Part shown: piece after piece, positions 34,972 to 44,122 of the stretch | Position numbering within the stretch: position 1 is the stretch's first letter | Layout of the letters: every line of letters starts with the position of its first letter | Source of the DNA: Robertmurraya korlensis NBRC 107688 | GTDB lineage: Bacteria > Bacillota > Bacilli > Bacillales > Cytobacillaceae | Assembly (NCBI RefSeq): GCF_001591645.1 | Contig: NZ_BCVH01000008.1 | Location: 1 to 64,000, forward strand | DNA: 64,000 nucleotides | Direction: 5' to 3' | Notes under the pieces: model-generated | Database searches by the model: none | Seen by the model: only the letters and a program-made list of their open reading frames with translations | Told to the model about the DNA's origin: nothing | Translations under genes and position numbers: made by a program

Positions 34972-36369
34972 ATGAAACATCTTCATTTAAACCAACTACT
35001 TCCTGTTTTAGAAGGAAAGGTTATTCACGGAAAAGGATCGCAAGTAATAAAAAATTCGGCAAAGTACGGGGAACATGTAATAACAGATCATTCTTTAGTT
35101 TTTATTTTAAAAAAGGGAAAAACGTTGCCTTTGCCAACCAAAGTTACCTCCATTACGGTCGTTACTTCCACGCCTAGATTATTGAAAAATGTTAGTAGTG
35201 ACACAACCATTGTTTATGTACCAAATGTAAAAAAGGCATACTACCAGTTTATTAGTTTTTATAGAAATTTGTTTACCCTTCCTGTTATTGGGGTGACTGG
35301 CACATCTGGAAAAACGACTACCAAGGAAATGATTACAAAAATCTTAGCTGAGGATCAAAAGGTAGTAAGTACCTATTTAAGTCATAATGGGTTAAGAAGA
35401 AACTTAGATTATCTATTAGAAATCGATGATACCACTGACAGTGCTGTATTCGAGATGGGGGTTTCAGGTCCTAACCAACTGCTTTATTCGGCCCGTTACT
35501 TCCGACCGGAAATTGGGATTATTACCACCATCGGCACTGATCATATTGAAGGATTTAAACATCAAGATTCATATGTAAAAGAAAAGAGTAAGATGGTTCA
35601 AGCAGTAGGGCCAAAAGGAACCATTATTCTAAACCATGATAATCCTTACTGTAGAAGGATTGATCTTAAGTCTTTTTCGGGAAAAGTCATTTATTATGGA
35701 ATGGAGAAAACAGCTAATTACTATGCTCATTCCGTGACTTTTAATTTAGAAAAAAATGGAATGAATTTCGTAATTGTTTGCAAAGAAGGGGAGTATTCTG
35801 CCTTTGTCCCTGGGTTTGGTAAGCATAATGTATACAATGCAATGGCGGCTATTATCGCATGCTCATTAGTAGGAGTGAGCATTCCAGAGGCTATAGAAAG
35901 ATTACAAACCTTTACACATGTAAAAAGCCATCTTCAGTTTTACAAAGGTCTCAATGGAAGCCAAGTGATAGATGATACCTGGAATACCAATCTTACGTCT
36001 ATAGAGGCCGCTTTAGAGGTTCTAAAAGAAACAGCTGGAGGACGTAAAACCGTAGCGATCATTGGAGAAATTGAAGAGTTAGGAGAGTATTCAGTGTCTG
36101 AACACCAAAAGGTGGGAGCGCTGGTTGTAAAAAACAAGATTGATCGATTCATAGCGGTTGGAAGAAACACGATTCCAGCTTGTCAAAAGGCCTTTGAATT
36201 AGGCATGAGCAAAGCAAATATTCACCATGTAACAAGTCATTCAGCCTTGATGGAGTTGCTGAAAGGTATCGTTGATGAAGACACCTCTGTGTTATTAAAA
36301 ACCTCCATGAGGAAATCGTTCAAAAACACGGTAAACCAATTAATCTTAAAAGGAAAAGAGTCTGACTAG
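34972..36369 (+). CDS. MurF-like Mur ligase, paralogue of unknown substrate
   Basis: A 465-residue ATP-dependent amide ligase of the Mur family. The N-terminal domain (about 1-95) is followed by the central ATPase with P-loop GTSGKTT (110-116, K114), EMGVSGPNQLLYSARYFRPE, and GTDHIEGF (metal-site histidine). The C-terminal domain has DDTWNTNLTSIEAALEVL, where MurF has DDSYNANPDSMxAAL. The MurF loop NNHIG reads SHNGLRR here. No mur or ddl gene is nearby; both neighbours are ATP-grasp YheC/YheD genes. It is more likely a specialised peptide or spore ligase than the housekeeping MurF. Confidence 0.8.
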   Translation: MKHLHLNQLLPVLEGKVIHGKGSQVIKNSAKYGEHVITDHSLVFILKKGKTLPLPTKVTSITVVTSTPRLLKNVSSDTTIVYVPNVKKAYYQFISFYRNLFTLPVIGVTGTSGKTTTKEMITKILAEDQKVVSTYLSHNGLRRNLDYLLEIDDTTDSAVFEMGVSGPNQLLYSARYFRPEIGIITTIGTDHIEGFKHQDSYVKEKSKMVQAVGPKGTIILNHDNPYCRRIDLKSFSGKVIYYGMEKTANYYAHSVTFNLEKNGMNFVIVCKEGEYSAFVPGFGKHNVYNAMAAIIACSLVGVSIPEAIERLQTFTHVKSHLQFYKGLNGSQVIDDTWNTNLTSIEAALEVLKETAGGRKTVAIIGEIEELGEYSVSEHQKVGALVVKNKIDRFIAVGRNTIPACQKAFELGMSKANIHHVTSHSALMELLKGIVDEDTSVLLKTSMRKSFKNTVNQLILKGKESD

Positions 36370-36397
36370 AGAGTTATCTCTATCAGACTCTTTTTTT
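36354..36397. terminator. Shared bidirectional terminator overlapping both stop codons
   Basis: AAAAGAGTCTGA pairs perfectly with TCAGACTCTTTT over 17 nt, followed by T8 on the + strand. The Mur ligase stop lies just after the left arm, and the stop of the convergent YheC/YheD gene lies inside the right arm. Confidence 0.85.
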
Positions 36398-37483
36398 GGT
36401 TAGTAAAAAATTCGCGTAATCAATAGGGGTGCTAAAGACGGCTTCCCATTCTTCGTTTATTATTTTCCCATCCTCAAACAAGCCACTAACATAGTCGGAA
36501 ATAAAATTACATTCGATAAAGTAGGGAGTCCCATTTTTCGTTACACCGAGATCAAAACCGAGGTCAGCTAAATGTGGAAAGTGTTTGGAGAGATAATTAG
36601 CTACATACAAGGAAAAATCCTTAATCGTATTAACTAGGGTTTGATAAGGAATGTGCGGATGAGTGGTGTGTGCGATACTTTGTAGAGAATAAGTGGTTCC
36701 ACCTTGAGCCCCATTCGTCAGAAAATCGTTATCTTGAGCCACTTTACACATGATACCAGATACTTGAAATTCCCCTTTAGAATTTCTTTGGACAGCGACC
36801 CTCATATCAAATGGTCTTCCGCTATAGGTAGCCAGCGGGATCAGCTCCTGAATCAAATACGTATGCTGCTTGATGCGCTTTTGTAAAATGGAAGGCAATG
36901 TTTTCTGAAAAGGTATTTTTTTTAGCTCTTTATCTCCCTTCGTTTTATATGAAAGTTCCCACCCCTTAGGTGTTCGTTCAAGCTTCATGGTTCCTTCACC
37001 AAATTCTCCGTAGCTCTTTTTTAGAATAAGGCGGTTAAATTTACTCGCAAGCTTATTTAAGTCCTCGATGGAAAATAGTTCTGTTTGAGGTAAGTGCTTT
37101 CGGATGTACGAGTCTTGGTTCAGGATTTTATGAACAGTGAATTTCTCTACATCGAAGTTTGGAACATTGAATATGGAAATTTCGTTCTGGATGAGAGACT
37201 TTACATGTTCTCGGTAAGCAGGTAACTGGTCAAGAACTCTCGAGTAAATCACTTTTGGTGAAGGGATTTGTTTTAACTTATAGACACTGTTCTCTTTGAC
37301 ATAACCAGTTACCAGTTTTTTATCAGGTTGGATCTCAAAAAAACGAATATAACAGATATTCAAGCCATGATTCCGGGCTGCCTCTTCCCAAATGGAAAAC
37401 ATACTTAATACATTCCCACTTAACTCTGGCATGCGTTCATAGGTGGATTTCGGGATGATGATCCCAATATAGTTGTTGTTCAT
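36383..37483 (-). CDS. YheC/YheD-family ATP-grasp protein (short form)
   Basis: A 366-residue YheC/YheD relative. The ATP-grasp signatures are RLILKKSYGEFGEGTMKLER (about 150-170), FDMRVAVQRN, AQGGTTYSLQ and the metal-site segment FIECNFISDYVSGLFEDG. It lacks the extra N-terminal region of the other copy. ATG after AAAGGAG. It converges on the MurF-like gene and shares its terminator. Reaction unknown; peptide or amide bond formation is inferred from the fold. Confidence 0.82.
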   Translation of the reverse strand: MNNNYIGIIIPKSTYERMPELSGNVLSMFSIWEEAARNHGLNICYIRFFEIQPDKKLVTGYVKENSVYKLKQIPSPKVIYSRVLDQLPAYREHVKSLIQNEISIFNVPNFDVEKFTVHKILNQDSYIRKHLPQTELFSIEDLNKLASKFNRLILKKSYGEFGEGTMKLERTPKGWELSYKTKGDKELKKIPFQKTLPSILQKRIKQHTYLIQELIPLATYSGRPFDMRVAVQRNSKGEFQVSGIMCKVAQDNDFLTNGAQGGTTYSLQSIAHTTHPHIPYQTLVNTIKDFSLYVANYLSKHFPHLADLGFDLGVTKNGTPYFIECNFISDYVSGLFEDGKIINEEWEAVFSTPIDYANFLLTKKRV

Positions 37484-37743
37484 AGTAATCGCACTCCTTT
37501 CGTAATAGGGTATTCATTCGAGGGAGGGGAGTGACCGAGATAACAGTGGTTTTATTCGGACAAGGAACAATGATCTGGGCGAAGGAGAGTTCGAATGGGA
37601 GATTTGAACATTTACCAAACATTAACCAAATATTTACTTCACCATGGTTTTTGTTGATTCTAGCATTTGCGACAATAATGAGTGGAATTGTCCTACATAA
37701 GTGAATTAACCGAAACAAATCCTATATTTGGGAGGTAAGTATA

Positions 37744-39357
37744 ATGGTAAAGTCAAAAGCAATTTTGGGACTCGCAATGGCAGGGGGACTATTAGCAGGA
37801 ACGCTACCATTTAGTAATCCAACTGTCTTTGCAAAAAGCAACGTTGTTCACGAAGAAAGTGTCAACGGCAAACTGAGTTATATCGGAAACTACCAGACCG
37901 GAATGAACAACAAAGATGGTGGAATTGCAGAAATTGTAAAATACAATAAAGACAATCAAAAAATGTATCTTGTAAACGGGGCGGCACAATCAGTTGATAT
38001 TGTTAGCGTGGTTAATATGACCTCAAACAATAAAACAGAATTTAAGATTGATACGCGCCTGGATATTACTGCTATGGGAAAAGAAAATGGATTTGCGAGC
38101 GGTGATATTACCAGTATTGATATCAATACGAAGGAAAAAATTATTGCGATTGCTGTCCAGGGGGCAACGTACAAGGATAATGGAAGTATTGTCATTCTGA
38201 ATTATGATGGGAAGTACATTCGTCATTTCGAGGCGGGAGTGCAGCCTGATATGGTCACTTTCTCTCATGACAATAAATACCTACTGTCTGCCAACGAAGG
38301 CGAGCCACGAGAAGGATATGCTGCAGCAGAGGCAGCTGACCCAAAAGGATCCATTACTATCATTGATATAAAAAAGGGTGTAAACAAAGCTACGGGTCAA
38401 ACGATTGGTTTTGACAAGTTCGACTCCAAAGAAGCAAGAGCAGCACTTGTAGAAAATGGAGTGTTATTGAAGCCGAATACCACACCATCCATTGACTTAG
38501 AGCCTGAGTACATTTCTGTTTCTGATAACAGTCACTACGCATATGTATCTTTACAGGAGGCCAATTCGGTAGCGACAATCGATTTGAAAACTCAAGAGAT
38601 TGTAAGTGTCAAAGGGCTTGGATTTAAGGATCATAATGTAGAAGGAAACGCTCTTGATGCATTAAAGGATGGTCAAGTAAATCTCACCACTCAAAACCTC
38701 TATGGAACCTACATGCCTGATGGACTAGCCTCGCAGAGAATCGGGGGCAAACAGTATATCTTTACTGCCAACGAAGGTGATGGAAGAGAATGGGCTGATT
38801 ATGAGGATACAGTGTCATTTAGATTTCCAGGAACCTCTTATAAAATCGATACCCTATTGAATACGGAAAGAGACGGACTTAATCCCGATCAAACATACCT
38901 ATACGGTGGCCGTTCCTTCTCCATTTGGGATGCAGATACAATGGAGCAAGTATATGATAGTGGAAGTGATTTTGAAAAGATAACGGGAGAGCTTTATCCT
39001 AAGGCCTTTAATTCATCGAACAATAAAACAGAACTAGATTCGCGCAGCGGGAAAAAAGGACCAGAGCCAGAAGATATTAAAGTGATGAAAGTAAATGGCA
39101 AAACCTTCGCATTTATCGGGTTAGAAAGAACGGGCGGCATTATGATGTATGACGTCACAAATGTACAAAATGTAAAGTTTTATGACTATGTTAACTTAAG
39201 AGATTTCGCAGGTACAGATGTATCCACTAGTGGTGATCTTGCGCCAGAGGGACTGTGCTTGGTTGAAGCAAAAGATAGTCCAACTGGTAAGCCATTGTTG
39301 TTGGTGGCGAACGAGGTATCTGGAAATGTAAGGATTTATGAAATTAGTGGAAGATAA
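37744..39357 (+). CDS. Secreted choice-of-anchor I-type beta-propeller protein
   Basis: A 537-residue exported protein. A Sec signal peptide (about 1-30, ending near VFA) is followed by a repetitive beta-propeller with SVDIVSV, SGDITSIDIN, VQPDMVTFSHDNKYLLSANEGEP and FTANEGDGREW, typical of the choice-of-anchor I family found in secreted alkaline-phosphatase-associated proteins. No LPXTG or other anchor is visible at the C terminus, so it is probably released or loosely held in the wall. ATG after GGGAGG. Function unknown. Confidence 0.8.
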   Translation: MVKSKAILGLAMAGGLLAGTLPFSNPTVFAKSNVVHEESVNGKLSYIGNYQTGMNNKDGGIAEIVKYNKDNQKMYLVNGAAQSVDIVSVVNMTSNNKTEFKIDTRLDITAMGKENGFASGDITSIDINTKEKIIAIAVQGATYKDNGSIVILNYDGKYIRHFEAGVQPDMVTFSHDNKYLLSANEGEPREGYAAAEAADPKGSITIIDIKKGVNKATGQTIGFDKFDSKEARAALVENGVLLKPNTTPSIDLEPEYISVSDNSHYAYVSLQEANSVATIDLKTQEIVSVKGLGFKDHNVEGNALDALKDGQVNLTTQNLYGTYMPDGLASQRIGGKQYIFTANEGDGREWADYEDTVSFRFPGTSYKIDTLLNTERDGLNPDQTYLYGGRSFSIWDADTMEQVYDSGSDFEKITGELYPKAFNSSNNKTELDSRSGKKGPEPEDIKVMKVNGKTFAFIGLERTGGIMMYDVTNVQNVKFYDYVNLRDFAGTDVSTSGDLAPEGLCLVEAKDSPTGKPLLLVANEVSGNVRIYEISGR

Positions 39358-39364
39358 TTTACTT

Positions 39365-39399
39365 AAACAGAGACCTTTTTGTAAGGTTTCTGTTTTTCT
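39365..39399 (+). terminator. Terminator after propeller protein
   Basis: AAACAGAGACCTT pairs with AAGGTTTCTGTTT (one wobble) over 5 nt, running into T5. Confidence 0.85.
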
Positions 39400-39532
39400 T
39401 TGTAAGAAAACTTCTATGAATCTGAATAATGATTGTTAGAATTTCTTACAGTTTTGTTGGTCGTGTAAGGAAAGGGTGTTATTGTTGTTTCTATAGAAAA
39501 GGACAATAAAAAGAGAGAGGATTTATTCTGAC

Positions 39533-40618
39533 ATGGTAATGAGTCTCGCCTTAGAACAGGTAACAAATCTAACCTATGAACAACAAGAGTTAATAAAAAA
39601 CATGTCTACTAATCTCCAAGTAATAGCGGATATTTCTCAAGCAGATGTATTCATCGATTGTTTATTGCCTGGGGGAAAGACAGCCATTGTGGTGGCTGAA
39701 GCCAATCCAAACACTGCACCTTCGTTATATCAAGAAAGTGTGCTAGGTCAGGTGGCATTAGAGGAAGCAGAGCCAGGAGTGTTATTCTGCTTGAAAAATG
39801 GGAAACCAGTCATTGGTTCAAGGGGAATCTCTCAGGAAAACATCGTCATGCAACAGGATATCGTTCCCATTACTGATTGTGATGGAAAACCGATAGCTGT
39901 ATTAATAAAAGAACGGGACATTTCAGAAACCATACGAAATGAACGCAAAGTAAAGTCCTTAATGGAAACAACCAATAGTCAAGAAAGGCAAAAATTAGTG
40001 CAGTCTCTTGTCATTCAAGAAATTCACCACAGAGTAAAAAATAACTTGCAGGTTATCTCGAGTTTACTCCGTCTACAAATGAGAAGATCTTCATCAAAAG
40101 AGGTTAGGGAAGTGTTTGAGGATAGTCTCTCACGAATTTCAAGTATGGCGCTTGTTCATAATTATTTAGCGAAGGATGGATTAGAAGAGGTAGATGTGAA
40201 ATTTGTAATGGGGCAAATTGGTACTCTACTCGTCTCTTCTTCTGTTATTCCAGGACAGAATATTCAAGTTTTTGTTCATGGGGAGTCGTTATTTTTACCA
40301 TCAGATAAGGCTACCTCTCTTGCACTTGTTGTTAATGAATTGATTCAAAATGGAATTAAGCATGCTTTCCATTCTCGAGAAAGTGGGAGAATAGAAATTA
40401 CAATTAATAGTAGAAAGCAGATGGTCTATCTTATCGTATCTGATAATGGCTCAGGAATGACAGTACAGCCAAATGATTTACAGTCATCATCCTTAGGATT
40501 GCAGCTGGTAAGAATGTTAGTCGAAGAAGAGTTAGACGGAGTTCTATCTTTCTTCCCTTCCACTCGAGGGACAAAAGTATCGATTATGTTTCCGATTAGA
40601 GATAAGGTGATGGAATGA
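39533..40618 (+). CDS. eutW: Ethanolamine sensor histidine kinase EutW
   Basis: Soluble sensor kinase, 361 residues. The N-terminal sensor domain (about 5-150) is of the type that senses ethanolamine, with no membrane helix. The HisKA_2 part contains IQEIHHRVKNNLQVISSLLRLQ (phospho-histidine in HHRVKNN), and the ATPase domain has LVVNELIQNGIKHAF and SLGLQLVRMLVEEE. It overlaps the eutV start by 4 bp. With EutV it turns on eut genes by antitermination when ethanolamine is present. Confidence 0.9.
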   Translation: MVMSLALEQVTNLTYEQQELIKNMSTNLQVIADISQADVFIDCLLPGGKTAIVVAEANPNTAPSLYQESVLGQVALEEAEPGVLFCLKNGKPVIGSRGISQENIVMQQDIVPITDCDGKPIAVLIKERDISETIRNERKVKSLMETTNSQERQKLVQSLVIQEIHHRVKNNLQVISSLLRLQMRRSSSKEVREVFEDSLSRISSMALVHNYLAKDGLEEVDVKFVMGQIGTLLVSSSVIPGQNIQVFVHGESLFLPSDKATSLALVVNELIQNGIKHAFHSRESGRIEITINSRKQMVYLIVSDNGSGMTVQPNDLQSSSLGLQLVRMLVEEELDGVLSFFPSTRGTKVSIMFPIRDKVME

Positions 40619-41187
40619 ACCAATCAAAAATACTTGTAGTGGATGATGAGCCCATTACAAGAATTGATATTAAAGAGACTCTTCAAGGTAAAGGGTACAT
40701 GGTCGTTGGAGAAGCGAGAAATGGGGAAGAAGCTGTTGAAAAGGCGTACGCTTTGGATCCAGACCTTATTGTAATGGATGTGAAAATGCCAAAAATGGAT
40801 GGAATCAAGGCATCCTCTATTATTAAGGGATTCTCATGCTGCTCCATTCTTCTTCTTACCGCTTTTAGTCATGATGAGGTGATTGAACAGGCGAAAGAGG
40901 TTGGCATCAATGCCTATATTGTCAAACCGGTAACAGAAAAAGATCTTATCCCTGCTGTTGAAATCGCTCTGTTTCAACGAAAGCAAAATCTACTTTTACA
41001 TAAGAAGATTGGGAGATTAGAGCAACAAATGAAGGACCGTAAATTTATTGAGAAGGCAAAAGGGATTCTCATGGCACAACTAGAATGTACCGAGGAGCAG
41101 GCTTATCGCCATATGCAAAAAGAAAGTATGGAGAAACATATTCCATTAGCGAAGTTAGCTAAGGACGTGCTAGAGAAAAGTAAATAA
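40615..41187 (+). CDS. eutV: ANTAR-domain response regulator EutV
   Basis: RNA-binding antiterminator, 190 residues. The receiver domain has acidic DDE at 10-12 and phospho-acceptor D55 in IVMDVKMPKMDG. A coiled-coil linker and a C-terminal ANTAR domain (about 135-188: AKGILMAQLECTEEQAYRHM) follow. Phosphorylated EutV binds hexaloop hairpins in nascent RNA and blocks terminators; a matching element lies 6 bp downstream, before eutA. Start overlaps the eutW stop (ATGA). Confidence 0.93.
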   Translation: MNQSKILVVDDEPITRIDIKETLQGKGYMVVGEARNGEEAVEKAYALDPDLIVMDVKMPKMDGIKASSIIKGFSCCSILLLTAFSHDEVIEQAKEVGINAYIVKPVTEKDLIPAVEIALFQRKQNLLLHKKIGRLEQQMKDRKFIEKAKGILMAQLECTEEQAYRHMQKESMEKHIPLAKLAKDVLEKSK

Positions 41188-41192
41188 TCATC

Positions 41193-41210
41193 CAAAGCAA
41201 CGGCGCTTTG
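41193..41210 (+). promoter_or_regulatory. ANTAR-type RNA hairpin (EutV target)
   Basis: CAAAGC pairs perfectly with GCTTTG around the hexaloop AACGGC, which has A at position 1 and G at position 4 as in ANTAR targets. Its 3' half is the 5' arm of the terminator at 41203, so the two structures exclude each other. The second hairpin usual for ANTAR elements was not clearly seen. Confidence 0.75.
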
Positions 41211-41262
41211 AATTAATTCTACGATCTCTTTTAGAGATGGGAATTAATTTAAGGTGCTTTTT
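41203..41262 (+). terminator. Regulated terminator before eutA
   Basis: GCGCTTTGAATTAATTC pairs with GAATTAATTTAAGGTGC as a 17-bp stem with three G-U pairs, followed by TTTTTATTTT. An inner ATCTCT/AGAGAT hairpin fills the loop. Forming the ANTAR hairpin would destroy the base of this stem. Confidence 0.78.
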
Positions 41263-41282
41263 ATTTTAAGGGGGTGGAGAAG

Positions 41283-42719
41283 TTGGGAAACTGGATCACA
41301 AGTATCGGTCTTGATATAGGAACAAGTACCACAAAATTCATTGTCAGTCATCTATCCATTGCGGAACAGGGGAGCCCTTTTCATTTACCGACGTCTCAAA
41401 TAATTGACCGTACCGTTGTGTATGCAAGTTCCATCTACACAACACCCTTAACATCCAACCATGACATCGATATGGAAAGTTTGTTAACCATTCTTTCAAC
41501 GGAGTATGAACAATCTGGCATTCATATGAAGGATGTGAAAGCAGGAGCTGTCATTATTACAGGTGAAACGGCGAGAAAAGAAAATGCGGAAAAAATTATT
41601 AACTATTTAGCTGATCGAGCGGGAGATTTTGTCGTTGCCACAGCAGGAGCAGACCTAGAAGGAATTTTAGCTGGGAAAGGTTCTGGTGCAAAGGTGCGTT
41701 CAGAAGAAATCGAAGGAATTGTTGCCAATGTAGATATTGGGGGAGGAACGGCCAATGTTGCTCTGTTTGAAGCGGGTCGGGCCATTCAAACCTTCACGTT
41801 TCATGTAGGGGGGAGATTAATCCGAATAAATGACCAAGAGGAAGTCGTGTACATTTCAGAATATGTAAGGCCCTGGCTTGAAGCGAACTGCCTTTCCCAT
41901 CAGACAGGTAAGGGCATTACATTTCATGAGCTGAAAGAACTCTGTACACGTATGAATCAAAGCATGATTTCCTTTCTCTCTGGTAAGCCAAAGTATCATG
42001 CAGATTTGTTACTCGTTGAACCAATAGATAAACCCCTTCCACTCATTAAAGAAATCATTTTTTCCGGTGGGGTGGGGCACATGATGGCTGGGAAAGAACC
42101 CAGTCAAATAAATGAGGTTACAACGTTTGGTGATATTGGCCCTTTGCTTGCTTCTACCTTATTGAAGGTAAGTAAGTTGTCAGGATTCCATCTGATTAAT
42201 GCGAAGGAAACAACCCGAGCAACCGTAATTGGAGCAGGAATGCAAAATACGGAGATAAGTGGGGCGACCGTCTTTGTTCAAGAGGACCTGTTACCGATAA
42301 AAAATCTCCCAATCGTACGAATCATGGTAGATACGCTAGAATTTAATGCCGTAGCTTTTACTAACCAGCTAGATGAAGTAATCAAACAAGCGAGAAGGCT
42401 TTATGAAGTGGAGGATCCACCATTTGCTCTCGGTTTGTTAGGAATGGATTACTGCTCGTACCAAACAATGAAGTCTATGACAAGTACAATCTGTCAACTC
42501 TTTCACCAACATTTTCCGAACGCTACTTGTCTGGTAGTTATTTGTGAAAGTGATATTGGAAAGGCGCTCGGTCAATCTTTAAAGAAAACCAGTCATGAAG
42601 GGATGCAAATTATCTGTATCGATCAGGTGGATTTTCTACATGGAGATTATATTGACTTAGGCTTTCGTACAGCGGGGGAAGCGATCTCTCTATCGGTGAA
42701 AACTCTAGCTTTTGGATAA
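41283..42719 (+). CDS. eutA: Ethanolamine ammonia-lyase reactivating factor EutA
   Basis: Chaperone-like ATPase that replaces damaged cobalamin in EutBC. It is about 478 residues with an actin/Hsp70-like fold: SIGLDIGTSTTKFIVS near the N terminus, VDIGGGTANVALFEAG (about 150), and GDIGPLLASTLL. TTG at 41283 has AAGGGGG 8 nt upstream; GTG at 41274 lies inside that site but cannot be excluded. First structural gene after the regulated terminator; its end is 17 bp before eutB. Confidence 0.9.
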   Translation: MGNWITSIGLDIGTSTTKFIVSHLSIAEQGSPFHLPTSQIIDRTVVYASSIYTTPLTSNHDIDMESLLTILSTEYEQSGIHMKDVKAGAVIITGETARKENAEKIINYLADRAGDFVVATAGADLEGILAGKGSGAKVRSEEIEGIVANVDIGGGTANVALFEAGRAIQTFTFHVGGRLIRINDQEEVVYISEYVRPWLEANCLSHQTGKGITFHELKELCTRMNQSMISFLSGKPKYHADLLLVEPIDKPLPLIKEIIFSGGVGHMMAGKEPSQINEVTTFGDIGPLLASTLLKVSKLSGFHLINAKETTRATVIGAGMQNTEISGATVFVQEDLLPIKNLPIVRIMVDTLEFNAVAFTNQLDEVIKQARRLYEVEDPPFALGLLGMDYCSYQTMKSMTSTICQLFHQHFPNATCLVVICESDIGKALGQSLKKTSHEGMQIICIDQVDFLHGDYIDLGFRTAGEAISLSVKTLAFG

Positions 42720-42735
42720 TGAGGAGGAAGGAAGC

Positions 42736-44106
42736 ATGTATAGAAAAACAAGATTATATGGGCTCACCTATGAGTTTCATAGCTTAAAAGAAATCATGGC
42801 AAAAGCTAATGAAAGCCGTTCTGGGGATGATCTAGCCGGGATTAGTGCCGAAAATATGAAGGAAAGAATGGCAGCTAAGCTCGTCCTAGCTGATATTCTC
42901 CTTTCCGACATTCGGAATACTCCTTTAGTAGATCCTGATACAGATGATGTCTCACAGCTCATTGAAAACAATGTGAATGAAGAGGTATATCAGGTTGTAA
43001 AGAATTGGACCGTAGCGGATTTACGAGAATATATCTTGAGTGATGATCAGATGGGCAAGGATTTGCTCACATTGGGCAGCGGGTTAACTAGTGAGATGAT
43101 CGCTGCAGTAGCAAAGATTATGTCTAACTTGGACTTAATTCAAGCCGCTTCAAAAATAAAGATTATTACCCATTGTCAAACAAAAATTGGCCAACAAGGC
43201 GTACTAGCTTCAAGAGCTCAGCCGAATCATCCGTCCGACCACCTAAAGGGGATGACGGCATCCTTATATGAGGCATTAAGCTTTGGAATTGGTGATGCGG
43301 TGATCGGAATTAATCCAGTGATAGATACAACGGAAAATATCTCAGCTTTATTACATGAAACAAAGAAGGTGATTGATCACTTTCAAATTCCTACTCAGAA
43401 CTGTGTTTTATCCCATGTCACAAGTCAAATGCGTGCCATTGAAAAAGGAGCACCGGCCGATTTGATTTTTCAAAGTCTTGCTGGTACTCAAGCAGGAAAT
43501 GAATCCTTTGGAATCTCCCTTTCCATGCTTGATGAGGCTACAGCAATGATTAACGAAAAAGGAACAGCAACCGGTCCAAATCGCTGGTATTTTGAAACCG
43601 GTCAAGGCTCTGAACTTTCTTCTGATGCTCATTTTGATATAGATCAAGTGACTTTAGAAGCCAGATGCTATGGTCTCGCAAGAAAGTTCAGTCCTTTTAT
43701 TGTGAATACGGTCGTCGGCTTTATTGGCCCAGAGTATCTATATGACAGCAAGCAGGTGATACGGGCTGGTCTAGAGGATCACTTTATGGGAAAAATGCAC
43801 GGTCTTCCAATGGGAGTAGACGTTTGTTATACGAACCATATGAACGCAGACCAAAATGATATGGATACGTTGAGTACCTTATTAGGGACGGCTGGGGTGA
43901 ATTTTGTTATAGGTGTTCCGATGGCGGATGATTGTATGCTCAATTATCAGTCCTTAAGCTATCACGATATCGCGACATTACGAAGCGTTTTACGCTTAGA
44001 CCCAGCACCGGAGTTTAAGTGTTGGTTAGAGAATATTGGATTAATGGAAAATGGAAAGCTAACCCAGCTAGCGGGAGATCCGACATTTTTCTTACAAAAC
44101 GTATAA
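42736..44106 (+). CDS. eutB: Ethanolamine ammonia-lyase large subunit EutB
   Basis: Catalytic subunit of the adenosylcobalamin-dependent enzyme that splits ethanolamine into acetaldehyde and ammonia. At 456 residues it has the usual length, with conserved segments SRAQPNHPSDHLKGM, SFGIGDAVIGINPV, AGTQAGNESFG and FETGQGSELSS. ATG at 42736 has GAGGAGGAAGG upstream; the longer TTG frame includes that site. Coupled with eutC 16 bp downstream. Confidence 0.95.
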   Translation: MYRKTRLYGLTYEFHSLKEIMAKANESRSGDDLAGISAENMKERMAAKLVLADILLSDIRNTPLVDPDTDDVSQLIENNVNEEVYQVVKNWTVADLREYILSDDQMGKDLLTLGSGLTSEMIAAVAKIMSNLDLIQAASKIKIITHCQTKIGQQGVLASRAQPNHPSDHLKGMTASLYEALSFGIGDAVIGINPVIDTTENISALLHETKKVIDHFQIPTQNCVLSHVTSQMRAIEKGAPADLIFQSLAGTQAGNESFGISLSMLDEATAMINEKGTATGPNRWYFETGQGSELSSDAHFDIDQVTLEARCYGLARKFSPFIVNTVVGFIGPEYLYDSKQVIRAGLEDHFMGKMHGLPMGVDVCYTNHMNADQNDMDTLSTLLGTAGVNFVIGVPMADDCMLNYQSLSYHDIATLRSVLRLDPAPEFKCWLENIGLMENGKLTQLAGDPTFFLQNV

Positions 44107-44122
44107 AAGTGAGGTGACAGAA

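Noticed and set aside
34920-35177. Plus-strand frame of 85 codons overlapping the start of the Mur ligase
   Set aside because: It overlaps the Mur ligase N terminus in another frame and has a basic, repetitive composition with no family resemblance.
37437-37718. Minus-strand frame of 93 codons upstream of the YheC/YheD gene
   Set aside because: It overlaps the 5' end of the real gene in another frame, has no good ribosome binding site and low protein-like composition.
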